NCBI GenBank assembly: GCA_001600355.1
Contig: BCJU01000001.1
Span: 83,178-147,177, forward strand
Source: Meira nashicola
Lineage: Eukaryota; Basidiomycota; Exobasidiomycetes; Exobasidiales; Brachybasidiaceae
Direction of reading: 5' to 3'
Length of the DNA: 64,000 nucleotides
Under the pieces are notes generated by a model that was given only the letters and a program-made list of their open reading frames with translations, was not told the DNA's origin and made no database searches. Within the stretch, counting starts at the first letter, position 1. Every line of letters starts with the position of its first letter. This document shows, piece after piece, positions 22,101 to 32,519 of this stretch. The position numbers and the translations under genes were made by a program.

Positions 22101-25100
22101 GTGGCAAAGAGTATTCGTTCTTGTTTGTAGCATTAGTATTTATTGATGGCTGACGAGAACGTTGCGAATGCAATATTTTATCTCCAATCTCCTCACCAAA
22201 ACTCTCCACGTGTTGAGTTTCGTCAGGATCAAAGACTGGGTCTAACGTTTTGTCATTGCTTCCGTTACTATCTTCCACCTTTTGCTCTCCACTCTTTGTG
22301 TTTTCATCCAACCTCTGTGCGTCATCTAGGACAGCACCGTGAAGTAGGAGGGCATCATCATCTTTTTCACCTTCATCTCCTTGACGTTCGATTTCAATAT
22401 TCTCCAAGGCTCGTCTAGTTGACTCGATTTCATCTTGTTCATCTTGTTGTTGTTGTAGAACTTTCATTTGTTGTTCTTGTATACCTTCTTCAACAAATGC
22501 ATTAATTGCCATAATGATCTTACGTAGCTCGCGATCACAATTTTCTTTGGATAAGGCCAATCGATGATGAATATGACGTCTGATGGAATCAATTGTGATG
22601 TCTTTGTCCGTATCAGAAGGTCTTCTACCTTCTCCTGCGATACTGTCACGTAACTTAGATCTTCCTCGTTGATTTGTAGCAGAATTAGAAGATAGTGGGC
22701 CTGGACCGGAAGCCGAAGGAGAACTTCCAGCACCAGCTGATCCTCCATTACTATTCGATTGCGGTGATCCAAGTGAACGTCCACTCTTTGGTTTCCATGC
22801 ATCAGATAATCCGCTAGACTTGGGAGATCCAGTCAATTGTGGTTCCTTGTATGAAGGAGATGATCTTGAAGATCCAAGTTGATTTTGGGGTACAGCCATT
22901 TCTCCACTGCCAGAGCTTTGTGTTCCAGTTGTCAATTTACCAAAAGGACTAGCATCAAATGTACTCAAGCCATGCTCAAGATGAAGTGATAATTTGGGAC
23001 CTTTGCGTTGTCTACCTAGAGCTGAATTTATGCCGCTTTCATCATCATTGCTTGCCGATTCAGAATGATCTTGGTCAACAGTCAAAGATTCTATATTTGC
23101 GACAGTGGTATCCGATTTACGATCTTGACTCTTTTCTTCACGCATCGAGATGGGAGCTTGTTGGGCTGTATCAACAGATGAACGATCGGAACGCAAAGGT
23201 TGTTGGTCGATTGAAGATTCAGCGCTGACATTTGTTTCAGTATTATCAGCATCACCTTTCTTCATTAACTTCAAATTCTGAGCAGAAGAAGATGGACGAA
23301 GAGTATGAACTGATTTAGCCTCTAAAGCTTGTCTGTGAGTTTGTGATCGTATATGACCTGTCCCGAATCCACTATCTCCAAACATAGATCTGACATGCTG
23401 AATTTCTGAGCCGCCTTGGAAACCACTTCCCTTGCGTGCTTCATCGGATCTAGTTTGATCTTTCACTTCTAGTCTTCTCATATCTCTTGTCACATCGCCC
23501 ATTCCACTAGCTATTGAAGCACGTATGGATTGCCTTGTATGAGCGGGTGCAGATGCAGGTGGTGCATTGGAAGCACCAACGAATCCAGATTTGACAGCGC
23601 CCCACCAAGCCTCAATTTTACTACCTAGAATCTTCTTGCGTCTGCCTCCGGCGGTATTACTAAAGCCAGATTGACTGGTAGAGGAAAATTGAGATCCTGA
23701 GCTTCCAATTCTACTGGTAATAGGGCTGAGCGATAAAGTTCGTCCTTTGTCTCCTGCAATCATTGTGCTAGAGCGTCTACCCAAAGATGCAGAATTTAAA
23801 GCCAAAGAACGTTCATCTCCCCTTAATTCGCCAGATCGAGATCCAAAAGAGGCTGAAGGTAGAAAAGCAGAATTAGGCGAAAGTGATGCTGACCACGATC
23901 TAGTACCGTCGGCAAATTGATTGGATCGAATTGGCAATTCGCTCGGTCTTCTTTTTGGTAGATGTTTCTTCTCGCCGTAATCTAGATTGGAAGCCAAACT
24001 TTTAGAAAGAGAAAGTGAAGCAAAAGGTATCTCATCTCGTTCCTTGGAAAAGCTTTGCGATGCTTGCGTTTGACGGGGTGAAGTTCGATTTGGCGGGCTT
24101 TTAACATTCACAGGACTAGAGAGTCCTGTCTTTTTCGATTGATCCTGTACACCATCACTGGCAGTAGTCTCTTCTTTTTCTACTCGTAACTTTGCTTCTT
24201 TCAGCCTTCGATATTCGTCTAGCCAGTCCACCCATTCGATTTCGCGTTGTCCTGATTCGTCACTCAAATTATCTTTATGATCCGTCAAAGAGCCAACTGG
24301 CGAAACATTGGGTGTAGCAGCAACTTTTGCTTGAGATTCACTTGCATTTCTATTCGCAGTAGTATCACCGCTTTGATCTGCATCATCGGCAAATAATGCA
24401 TATCCCGGCATACGTTGCTGAGATTGAGAGGAGGAAGCCGTTTTCCACTTTTGCATCTTTGCATTTCTTGATTGAATAATAATTCGTGCATATTCATCAA
24501 TCCCTTGAGGTGTTGGAACTGTGCTTAATCTGCGCGCGCTCGCATCACCACGTTTTCCTCTTCCACGTATAGAGGCAGCGTGAGTCAAAGATGATCTTCC
24601 TCTAAATGAATCAGCTCCATCTCGACGATTTGAAGAAGAAGGTAGTGAAGGATCATCAGTATAATCATTTTGTACTGTAGCTGCACGATCCCTTTGCTTG
24701 TCTGATCGTCCAGTAGAACTGCCCCCTGTACTTTCAGCTACAGACGAAGGTGGATATATCATACTCGATCGCATCAACGGAGATCCTTGGGGCGAGTAAT
24801 TCACAGCCGGTAAAGCGGAAACAGGTCCCACCGTTGCATGTTGACGATCAAAAGGTGGAATTTGAACAGAAAGTCTACTTGGTGTAGAGCCTTCTTCTGT
24901 ATTGGGATAGAATAAACTTTCACCCATCTTATCTGCATTTGGCCTCCAAACAACAGGTGAATTGCGTCCGGAAGTAGAAGCAGAAGATATGATTGCCGAA
25001 TCGTGATAAGACATGGGCGAAGCACTCCTTACACCGCTCGTATTAACATTGAAAGCTTGATCAGGAATTTGCAAATGTGAATCATTGCTATTTGAGCCAA

Positions 25101-27285
25101 TTCCGATGCCTAATCCATGACCAGTATTTTGGTTGTTGTTTTGACCTTGTGTTTGTTCTTGATGCAAAGTTCCACCAAAAGGATTATCGAGTGTTCTAGG
25201 AGACATGTGCTCTGCCATGGTAAAGCCAGAAGCAGTTTGACTTCTCACTCGAGAACGTACGTATTCTGGCGGCATTTGTGAAGATGTTGAAGTTCTATGA
25301 CGCTTTCCTTGCGAAGAGGGTTGAACAGACTCTTGATCACCATCCATATCAGGTGTAACAGCATAAGAAGGATAGCTAGTCGCCAAAGCGCGAGTGTCTG
25401 CTCCGACAGTGAGCAGTTCTCCACGACGGCTGACGACACGCAACGTTCCACTTGGAGTTGACGGGACCGAACTTTGACCGGCAAAAGAACTTGAAAATGG
25501 AACAGAAGAGGTCAGATTGGACGATGCACTGAACGAACCAGTCATTGAAGGTTGAGGAAGAGTGGAGGACGATTGCTGATTTTGCTCATGCAATTGACGA
25601 ATCTTGGCACTTTCTGCCAAGAAAGAGCTTCCTGGTATCTCAGCATCTCCAGCACGAATTGCTGCCACTAGATCCGGATCTACACCATCCGGCCCTCCAA
25701 TGGACGTTGCCAATTCTCCAAGAAGTGAACCACCCAAAGAGCGTGCCCTACGATGAATACTGGACGTGGAAGTCTGCGTGTTTGATCGAACACGATTTTG
25801 AGGAATTTCTGATGTTCCGTGTTGAGGATCATGATGTTGGATTTGCTGTTTTGGCGTAGCACTACTTAAAGCTGCGAATGAAAGATTCGGGCTGTTCCCT
25901 GGCTGAACGTTTGAACTTCCATGACTGTAGCCAATCGAGCCTGTAGATGAACCAGACGCAGAACGAATACTTCCATCTTCACTTGTCGCTTCTGATACCC
26001 TTCTATTGCCGCTAACATTGAGATTATTATTCGATGCACTTCCACCTCGACCGCGTTGCAACAGAGCACGAACTTGCTTTGGACCTCCTTCTCCACCTTC
26101 CGGTAATCGAATCGAACTAGAGCTGATACCAGATCCGTGTCCGCTAGATTGACCACTACTCTTTCGAGGAATAGTCAAAGGTGGGCCCATGGTTGTTGAA
26201 GAGGAAGCTGCATGGCTCGATTTACGTGAAGTCAACTTTGGCGAGACGGTAGGACTGCTGCTATATGTGTCCAATTCTGCACTCTTTCTCGTGTTTGAAG
26301 TCTCGGCAATTGGGAGGGATGTGTGATCATCGTCTTTGATAAGGTTTTCTCTTTGAAAAGCTTCAATTGTTCCTGTCGGTATTGTTTCGCGAGTCGAAGA
26401 TGAATCCAGACTGCTCGAATCGCCTTCTGCTTTTTGTATTCCAGATGATTCCAAATCAAAATCATCAGCTGCTTCAGTGGGTAACAAGGGAGCATAAGCT
26501 AATGGGCTGGAAAACGATGGAGCTGTGTCGAATAAATTTCGGCCATGTTTCGCAGTGGTTGGACTTGGAGACCCAATAGGGTGATGTGGGACGTTGAGCG
26601 GGACTGTCAAGGAATTACCCCCTTCTGCCGCTGCTGTATGACCGCTAGTGCTACTATTCGAGCTGCTACTGCTGCCACTTCCTGCTCCTCCTTCCATGCT
26701 AACGGAAGATGCATGTCTCGAAGACGATCCTACGAGATTCGGAGCAATGCCGCTCCTTTCACGTAACAGCAATTTAGCAGGCTGCTTTGATGAAGATATG
26801 GAAGATTCTGGACGATTTATGCTTTCCAAACGTGCAAAAAGTGAAGAAGGGCTTGATGTCGGGCCGGATGCTTGAGCAACGGTGGTGCTTGCATCACTAA
26901 ATGCATCATCCGTATCGATATCGAAAATACCAGCTGTAGAAGAAGATCGATGATTTTTACGTTTAACCATCGTAGGATCGCTCGTGCCATCATTCGGGGA
27001 CAGAAAGGAAGATTGTTCGTTTCCCGTTCTGTTTTGCAAGGAAGCTGGATACCGCATGCTCTCATTGCCAATTGTTCGTGATTCTGTACGTGATTGCATT
27101 CGCCTTTGCGTATTTTGTGGGGATTGTGTTCGAGAAGGAGATGAGGATAGCTGGCCACTTCTTTGCTGTACACTGTCTCCGGATAATTCATCTGCACTCC
27201 ATGCTGTCGAAGGTGAAGATGTTTTTGGTGTTCGTTGTTCAGATCGTGATGTCTGCCCTTTAGGCGGTGTCGAGGGAGGCGACAT
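16165..27285 (-). CDS. RIM15: Rim15-type PAS-containing protein kinase with receiver domain
   Basis: Single exon, 3706 codons. Domain order: a very long Ser/Gly/Gln-rich N-terminal region with short conserved islands (EYARIIIQSRNAKMQKWK; EWVDWLDEYRRLKEAKLR); a PAS-like domain about residues 2045-2110; a C2HC zinc finger (CRICERDVP...CNEIHRL) about 2215; an AGC-type kinase domain about 2712-3150 with HRDMKPDN and TDFGLSK; and a response-regulator receiver at about 3573-3695 with the phosphoacceptor Asp in LFVDVTLP. Between DFG and the TPDYLAPE segment the kinase has a roughly 175-residue disordered insert, as is usual for Rim15/Cek1. Rim15 integrates TORC1, PKA and Pho85 signals and promotes quiescence by acting on endosulfines (yeast knowledge). 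The protein is about twice the yeast length, mostly through the N-terminal extension. It is one of the largest intron-free ORFs to expect here, and the frame is intact throughout. Confidence 0.93.
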   Translation of the reverse strand: MSPPSTPPKGQTSRSEQRTPKTSSPSTAWSADELSGDSVQQRSGQLSSSPSRTQSPQNTQRRMQSRTESRTIGNESMRYPASLQNRTGNEQSSFLSPNDGTSDPTMVKRKNHRSSSTAGIFDIDTDDAFSDASTTVAQASGPTSSPSSLFARLESINRPESSISSSKQPAKLLLRERSGIAPNLVGSSSRHASSVSMEGGAGSGSSSSSNSSTSGHTAAAEGGNSLTVPLNVPHHPIGSPSPTTAKHGRNLFDTAPSFSSPLAYAPLLPTEAADDFDLESSGIQKAEGDSSSLDSSSTRETIPTGTIEAFQRENLIKDDDHTSLPIAETSNTRKSAELDTYSSSPTVSPKLTSRKSSHAASSSTTMGPPLTIPRKSSGQSSGHGSGISSSSIRLPEGGEGGPKQVRALLQRGRGGSASNNNLNVSGNRRVSEATSEDGSIRSASGSSTGSIGYSHGSSNVQPGNSPNLSFAALSSATPKQQIQHHDPQHGTSEIPQNRVRSNTQTSTSSIHRRARSLGGSLLGELATSIGGPDGVDPDLVAAIRAGDAEIPGSSFLAESAKIRQLHEQNQQSSSTLPQPSMTGSFSASSNLTSSVPFSSSFAGQSSVPSTPSGTLRVVSRRGELLTVGADTRALATSYPSYAVTPDMDGDQESVQPSSQGKRHRTSTSSQMPPEYVRSRVRSQTASGFTMAEHMSPRTLDNPFGGTLHQEQTQGQNNNQNTGHGLGIGIGSNSNDSHLQIPDQAFNVNTSGVRSASPMSYHDSAIISSASTSGRNSPVVWRPNADKMGESLFYPNTEEGSTPSRLSVQIPPFDRQHATVGPVSALPAVNYSPQGSPLMRSSMIYPPSSVAESTGGSSTGRSDKQRDRAATVQNDYTDDPSLPSSSNRRDGADSFRGRSSLTHAASIRGRGKRGDASARRLSTVPTPQGIDEYARIIIQSRNAKMQKWKTASSSQSQQRMPGYALFADDADQSGDTTANRNASESQAKVAATPNVSPVGSLTDHKDNLSDESGQREIEWVDWLDEYRRLKEAKLRVEKEETTASDGVQDQSKKTGLSSPVNVKSPPNRTSPRQTQASQSFSKERDEIPFASLSLSKSLASNLDYGEKKHLPKRRPSELPIRSNQFADGTRSWSASLSPNSAFLPSASFGSRSGELRGDERSLALNSASLGRRSSTMIAGDKGRTLSLSPITSRIGSSGSQFSSTSQSGFSNTAGGRRKKILGSKIEAWWGAVKSGFVGASNAPPASAPAHTRQSIRASIASGMGDVTRDMRRLEVKDQTRSDEARKGSGFQGGSEIQHVRSMFGDSGFGTGHIRSQTHRQALEAKSVHTLRPSSSAQNLKLMKKGDADNTETNVSAESSIDQQPLRSDRSSVDTAQQAPISMREEKSQDRKSDTTVANIESLTVDQDHSESASNDDESGINSALGRQRKGPKLSLHLEHGLSTFDASPFGKLTTGTQSSGSGEMAVPQNQLGSSRSSPSYKEPQLTGSPKSSGLSDAWKPKSGRSLGSPQSNSNGGSAGAGSSPSASGPGPLSSNSATNQRGRSKLRDSIAGEGRRPSDTDKDITIDSIRRHIHHRLALSKENCDRELRKIIMAINAFVEEGIQEQQMKVLQQQQDEQDEIESTRRALENIEIERQGDEGEKDDDALLLHGAVLDDAQRLDENTKSGEQKVEDSNGSNDKTLDPVFDPDETQHVESFGEEIGDKILHSQRSRQPSINTNATNKNEYSLPPPPQRTPSGMIRSISRNNNRNRSRDLTSTSTSRSHSPMPGASGGQTANLYGTESPQYSPARRMRPLPPDDAPLDPFIVPLQDLVSIAMDVLDTTIHNLTSRTGACREIISSVQDVGRAWEEHPLWPGRGWYVQLLLAVAGLSRVVEWWEAERGFWNFAEDGDENDQKPIKFFMGASQQPTYQQFAEGTASSSAADGASASDYNDPLPSTNTSLARSLISSSPMRVIRSAALAQANANRTPSQQSSATNSPAIEPADRRTTFGENIDSLRSTHSSTPILAPALDEDENGDEVKADEFKISDIDLATTNSSTHAAAALPSSVKESQNILMELSLDGERFLYLSPAWQTVLGSDPAELFDRPIEEVLAPGDAQTFAEATQQLQSDDSHTVEAAFRLLVHPSIIPDSDGVTRYYQEMEGKGMLMQDRESGSSSHTMWVFKPTGPPEPEDDLAPGPQKPSTAGVGDLSVAAGTSTFDIAGQQHPFLSTEPLLCRICERDVPTWFFEKHSEICNEIHRLEMEISESNEILADLRRSARGIVSQIEASEETIEYRSILLSTPVASTLPPTALEVANRSLSPRHPNPAAVRKAHLRALNALIDILRIAGTISTPATKDDADPIEKQRLLSPDSESKIVQVRNWKMISLPSEDAAFDLLAADVDAAMRRKLSAVNRMLNTIVYVETVRMEWEQRVEEALAELQGTTLDPEEITRDLEEEDESFPEVQKQVDAEEEQHQSSSTISNSDLNQRGNIGSGVNSTDAPMTAQSSSAPRSTVGSAPKTIHSGSAEQDDDIDDMDEDASAVLLEQYDDAAVPGSTTLSARGEELGREEDIPAVETSMGGSVLRPIPIPTKSNVAPRIRQMQRDTSAVSSSSGGDANSAGTGAGTTGTDGGSGSNTGPTSPSALIAPHSRRESIMTGERTYLQTPPLSPRHSPKEMTIPLRTVKDRRVSHSLRAMGAHSPHLSASAGGIPISPRIPPMAPSSRPTASSIKDFDIIKPISKGAFGSVFLTRKRTTGDYFAIKVLKKSDMIAKNQITNVKAERMILMTQTQSPFVVKLFFTFQSSESLFLVMEYLPGGDLANLVKALGTLSEDWTRQFVAEVVNGLEMLHGQGVVHRDMKPDNLLIDQKGHLKLTDFGLSKIGLLGRQNRQQMQAPTQQPSGSNTGRGSLSGTGSTPPSSWQHGKKDSISSVQSQAAPGSMAYSPLSARIPSGRAGSIPDTPYLIGSQPFYVGTPTHPRCRIMSASTDASDSSGSEGVLSYSQALASNPASAPRQIPSATLLDSPKNPFASTSVASGHGSGSAGAIGGSTGQTGSGSGAQLKKFVGTPDYLAPESILGLGMDDAAVDWWALGVILYEFLYGYPPFHASTPEKVFDNILSRNINWEDEDVEISPEARDLMERLMCTDRKNRLGVNGAQEIKAHPFFAGIDWEHLTDNEGPFVPQISDPESTDYFDLRGAAFMDFQNEEGNTSTNNKETTESYTASNMGIKEFAKAIEGHARFSEPSRPPTRGRTRSDKHGKDSSQGQTDEFGSFSYKNLPVLKQANDEVIKKMRGDQLNSMSAAMEQHQAGSSVGGMGLIHGRHRSISGKVVTPSSHRGSAVWMPAGPPSPTTSISSQSSIPSKSTAPTSPSGAPFILGSAGGHSASYHMQNLVNNNGGYGSNASGGIHNPHRRRPSEMSSNAGLSGSPMGSISGSSATGPLTSMMERKRSQFANTQNEDDVRRTSLPTRLRTTSMSTSGNSTGSRQAVPSTGQSGSVTQSERPVLPWQLQVPSNILPDITAEGSNKPSPGTAPTSSDEYPAVTRGSVSGGGLGLSGASQSSAINSPAIASAPLTVNTGLSSSSTNKEVEEIHCMIAEDNPISARMLQGILTKLGCNSTTVRNGAEALRMAMGETKYSVLFVDVTLPIVSGQDVAKMIKSTRNINAITPIVALVSFTGSNQTSQAVDNLLESTGGVFDAVMAKPIDKNDVCNVLPRFGFTPMTQKSS

Positions 27286-29281
27286 GACGTGCAGAGATGA
27301 AGTGAGTTGATTAAAGTTGAAGCGTCATTCCTTAATGCAATGTCGATCGGTACGTGTTTTTGAAATCGCAATTGGAACACGTAAGGCTAAAAGAAGCCAA
27401 ACAGTATCGAACAGAATCGGCTTTAACAGCACTGCATCTGACAGGTGATCGAAATGAACGAAAAAAAAGCTGTTGATACCAGTTTTTGAGAGAAAATGTT
27501 AAGAAGCCTTACACTCGAATGTTGAAGTCCGATAAGATTGACTGTATGCTGCTATTGCAATTTAACCTCGAGGTTCTCTTTGGTAAGAAAATTCACCGAG
27601 CCCTACAATGTTCTCTTGAAAATATATTTCCCCACACACCTTTCACCAATCTCCGATTATACGAGCTTGATTCGTTCCTGTTTATAGTCGTTGCTTCAAA
27701 AGTGTTTGGTGGTCACAATGACTTTTGTACAAAGTAAGGTCGGATAGCAATATGAAAAGGTATAAAAAGTTATTTGCATTTGGAGGCCTAATAATGTACG
27801 TATTATCGGATAAGCCCATTCAGATTTAATTCGGTCAAACAGCCAGTGTGAGAGCTGTGAATATGCAACAAATAATCTTTTTACTGCAAACAGAAGGAAG
27901 GGGGTAGGGGGAGTGACATGCAAGCACTGCACCTACACTTCCGCACACGTTGAAATGCCCGCCTGCACACATGTACAAAACGCGACTAATTTCTGCATTT
28001 CTCGAGAGTGTACAAAATGCTGTCTAAGGCTTACCTGTGATTTGCCGGCGCTGGTGCATGAAGGGAAGGACTCTCTCTATTCATGCAAGCGTAAAGAAGG
28101 GGAAACATTGGAAAAAAAAATAAGCTCCAAACGGCTGATGACGCGAAACCCGTCCTCATTTGGCTTCCGTATGCAAGAAGTGGCTTGAAGCAAAACGGGT
28201 GCAGGACGGCAACCTTTTCCTTTTTTTTTGTTTCTGACAGGTGCCTGGATACTGCTTGGTGTTGGGAGAGCGCCTGGCCGGTCGAGTGATATATGTAAAA
28301 TCCGAAAGAATGCTTTGGTAGGCTGTATGAAAGCTTATTCTTTCAGTATGTCAATGGTTTCAATAGCAAGCCAATAATAACACAAGACAATTTGAATTTC
28401 GCTCAAATGTCAACCAAATTCAAATACGTACGTATGGCAAATGCTCACTAACCTTTTGCCTGCATTTCCGAATTGAATTGGATTTGATGCACTTGTACGC
28501 CCTGACATTTCACTAAAATCCATATTTTTAGCCCGCGTTTGCGCATTTTGTGTGTAGTACGGTACATGGAACTTCGCACGGCTTAAGTTGCTTTCCATTT
28601 GACGAACCAGCATTCTCCGAGCTGATCTTCTGATTCATTCCTACATCATTGATTCGGCTTTCCATTACGTCTCATGATCGGTCGAAATTCATCAACATCA
28701 GGAAAGATTAAAAGCTGAAAATAAGGAGATTTTATCTATTTTAAATCGTATACAGAAAAAGGTAAGCAGTCATTACGAAGAAGTGTAGGTTGGATTTGAT
28801 GGGTCAATGCTGTAGAGGGGAAAGCGGCTTTGAATGTAATTTCATCTCATAATACGCAATCTTTGAACATAGGTCAAGTACGGCAATGCTGCATTGTCTC
28901 CTATGACATATTGCATGTATGCTTGCACAAATTGGCACCAATTTGACGCTTGGGCCTCTTGCAATCTCAGTGACAGTTCTCGTGAAGGATCATGAAACGA
29001 TGCGATGAGCGAATCAAGGAGACCAAAGCAGCGAGAACTCGAACCAGAACAGTATATGTTCTCTTCTCAACAAATGAATGCTACACAGGCACATTGCTTG
29101 CAAAAGAAAGGATACAAATCATTTCACTTCCCATTCCAGGGAAGAGACTTTATGTTTCCTCTCTTCCAAAAAAGACGATTCTGATTGCTCGAACACGAAC
29201 TGACCGATACTTCATCTTATTTCCTCCATCAATTCCTACTCTTTGCGCATTCATTCATTCACTTTTCTTCTTGTGGTCTCG
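27286..29281. other. 2-kb divergent intergenic region between RIM15 and the RGS gene
   Basis: Must contain the promoters of both genes. I see no tRNA, repeat or conserved ORF. Several short ORFs (for example 27913-28188) have no recognisable content. Pyrimidine-rich and A-rich runs near 27460 and 28105-28215 are unremarkable. Confidence 0.55.
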
Positions 29282-32171
29282 ATGACAGATCTAAATCGAA
29301 AATCCAGTAAATCGCTTTCTGGAAGCAAACAAAAATCAAACGCTGCTACTCATCTTCACATTCAAGCTTTTGCAGATAGAGGCTCACAGCGTTACACTCC
29401 TCATCAATCCAAACTTTCTGCAACAGATTCAACTTCAACATTACAAAATACTAGTGCAGATATGGTAACATCAGGCAGTAGTGGAAGCCAATTAGGCATG
29501 CCATTGGAGCAAGGCAATCGTACAACTCAATCTACAACGAGTAGGATGATGAAAACTACTCGAAGAGGACGCCCATTTGCAAAGGTAAGTTTATCGAATT
29601 TATTGTATCTTTGATCTAGTGGAGCTCGAATCGTCTTTTTTCTTTGGGTTACACTTTTAAAGAAGCGCCACACGGATATTATGAACTTTTACGGCTTCCG
29701 TTGAATGTATTAAGGCGTATTTCGTGGCACTTTTTGGCCCTGTAAGAGGCAACCTCTGATCGTCGCCTTTTTCTACCCTAATGCGCCTTGAATTGGCGAT
29801 GCAGATAGATCCTGAGATTCATTTGTCGATTTATATACCGTGGGTCGAATACCACAGTTCTCCCTCCTGTTCCACACAATTAAAAACAAAAAAATTTTAA
29901 ATCATGACGATCCCAATTGGTCAATTTTCGATGTTCACGATTCTGACCAAATCTCCCTGTCTACAGGATACTCATGATCTTTTTGCAACATTGATTGTTT
30001 CTCTCCAATTGACAACACATCGACAAATGTTCAAATCATATCCCAACTCTTTCACGACAGATGAAGCTGCAGAGAATTTATCTGCCCTCAAATTTTCCCA
30101 ATCGAATCGAGCACCGGATCCAAAAGAGCCTTCCCGAGTGATCACAACTACTACAACAACAACATTCAGCATGAGTCGTGATATGGCAAAAGGTATTTGT
30201 CAACATTTTATGGATGCAAGGCTGATAGAAAATGCTGCAGATTTGGCCAGTACGGTATTTAAAGATAAAGGTATTTACATGATCACGCCGAAAGGATTGC
30301 ATATACTAGAACGTTTTATTACCAAAAATGGAATCAACGGTGAACATTTGGTGCAAGTCTTTTCGACACAGCCGATTTGCATGAAATTGTTGCATCTTGA
30401 GAGGCGAACGCACGATGATGAATTGTTGATCAATCGAGCTGTTTTGGAGGTAATCTTTAGAAGATTTGCAGGACGTCAACCGAATCAAAGAGCGGGAGAC
30501 AATGCGGATCTTGATCGTACTATGGGAATTGAAGTACAAGATGTTTCAGAAAAGGCAAAAGGAGGAAAAGGGACGCTAACGATTAAGCATACATTCACCG
30601 CTCTTTCAGCTCTTGAATGGCTCTGTGATTTTACCACCATTTGTGGACGAGATGAAGCAGCAGAGATGGCAGCGCACTTTGTCCGGCTCAAATTTATTGA
30701 AGTGGTTCAGGACAAGAGTAGCAGGAAAGAGAGTGATGGCGATGGAGTGATTCAAGTTCAAGGTGATGATGGAGTAGGAGGAATATCGCAAGGTGAATTT
30801 AGATGTCATTTCAAGGTCATCTATGGAATGACGGATTGGGGACGTAGCGTTGCAAGATGGCCTGGCTATAACGCAGTCGAACAAGGACAAACGTCCAGCT
30901 TTCAAAGTAGAGAAAGGGCTTCGAGTATTAACGATAGTTTCGGCGCTCCAATAAGGGGTACTGGTAGTGCTTCACCAATGACCGGAGGAACAGATGGAAA
31001 TCGAAGTTCAACATCACTGCCTGGCATGCGTGGTTTGCCTGCTAATTCGTTTCCGCAAACACATCAGAATATCGCAGAGACGGGTTCTTCGGGTGGATAT
31101 CGATCTCCCTCGACTGGTTCTTTGGCAGATGACGCAGGAGGCATGCGAGGTGGCTTGAAGCATAAATCTTCTCAATCTGAACATCTTCGAAATGATTTCT
31201 CTAGGTCTAGACAAAATAGCGGATCAGAGAATGACTTTCCTATGCTCAATTCTCGCGATAGTAATTCGAAACGTTTACGACAAATACTGGAAGAGCCTGC
31301 ATTACGATCAATCTTTCGTGATTTCTTAAAGCAAAACTTTTGCGAAGAAAATTTAAGTTTCTGGCTAGACGTGCAAGATTTCAAAAGAAGATTCAATACG
31401 ACGAGTAGTGCCGTTGCTGTTCGAGGACCGGAAGCTTCAACAGGATCAACACGTGGAGATGGAGTAAAAGGAGGCATGGGCGGCGCAATTCGAAAATTAG
31501 GTGGAAAAGGGTCTAATCATACTTTCAACCAAGATAGTTCAGGTTGGTCAGCTATGGAAAAGCATCAGCAAGATTTAATTGCAATGGCGTTTGTAATCTA
31601 CAATACTTACCTTGCTCCAGGTTCTTCTTGTGAACTTAATGTTGAACATAATATGCGAACGGAATTGGTCACTTATATGACAAAGATTATTCATGATGCA
31701 AAAAGTGGTGCTGGATTAAATCAAGTTAGTGCAAAAGACGTTCATCGTTCTTCGTCAGATGCTTCGGGAAATTTAGAAGAGAGAAGGAGAGCCGTTTTTG
31801 CTGCGATGCCAAGAGCACCTTTACATGCATCTCAATTACAAACGATGGTACGAATGTACGAACGTATTCAAGATCATATTTTCCGATTAATGGCGACCGA
31901 TTCTGTTCCACGATTCATTAAAGATCCCAAATTTTTGAATTTGGTTCACAGTGTGGAAGAATATGCTGAAGCATTGGAAGCAGGAAAAGTTGATCCTTCG
32001 ATCAATGCAGGCCCTGGATTGGGTAAATCCGTTGTTGATGCAATGGAATTGGGAACGAATACGCAAAATCGCAGGGGTCACGAAAATGAAGTAGATTTCA
32101 TCGAAGCTTTGCAAGATCCCTCTTTCGATCAACAAAGAGGAATTAGAAACAATCTGTCAAACAGACATTGA
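29282..32171 (+). CDS. flbA: RGS protein with tandem DEP domains (FlbA/Sst2 type)
   Basis: Two exons, 29282-29584 and 29967-32171 (381-bp intron, GTAAGT donor, CTACAG acceptor, phase 0), give 835 aa. The join RRGRPFAK-DTHDLFATLIVSL restores the start of the first DEP domain. The block LKFSQSNRAPDPKEPSR and a Thr run follow, as in FlbA. A second DEP domain is near residues 295-380. The RGS domain begins at RLRQILEEPALRSIFRDFLK (about residue 535) and ends about residue 765, with a roughly 60-residue Gly/Ser insert after ENLSFWLDVQDFKRRF. These proteins speed GTP hydrolysis by G-alpha and so attenuate pheromone or growth signalling; the DEP domains tether them to receptors or membranes (family knowledge). 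The intron contains an in-frame ATG at 29904 that would give a different N-terminus (see findings). Confidence 0.9.
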
Positions 32172-32519
32172 TGTATTATTTTGGCTTTCTTTTAGAAGAA
32201 AAAATGATTGAATGAATTTTGTATTTTGTATTCTTTCTAGACTATGAGTGTATCTATTAGAGGACCATTGGCATTCGGCCGAGGTGAAAGTTGATAGAGC
32301 AGTGCACGGACTGTGTTCTGTTGTTATTCACGCGTTGTGAGAAGATTGAAGGCAATTTTGGACTTCTGGCCACCGCTAGTGCTAGTGAATAACAGATAGA
32401 ACGCGCGTATACCATAGTACTACTACAAACGGTGTTTGTTGAATATTGAACGCACTCCACCCTTTCTTGATAGAAACCATCATCATTTCTAAAGTCACAC
32501 ACAAGTACAATCCTTCAAG
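32172..32519. other. intergenic region before RPN11
   Basis: 3' flank of the RGS gene and promoter/leader of RPN11. I do not see the yeast proteasome-associated control element GGTGGCAAA as such; the complementary-strand GGTGGCCAGAAG near 32366-32377 is only a partial resemblance. No gene is visible. Confidence 0.45.

Noticed and set aside
26817..27380. 187-codon ORF antisense-frame to the RIM15 5' end
   Set aside because: It is a shadow in another frame of the same strand over low-complexity coding sequence.
29904..29966. Primary start of the RGS gene at 29904
   Set aside because: The spliced form from 29282 restores the conserved GRPFAK-D junction of the family; the internal ATG is kept only as a possible isoform.
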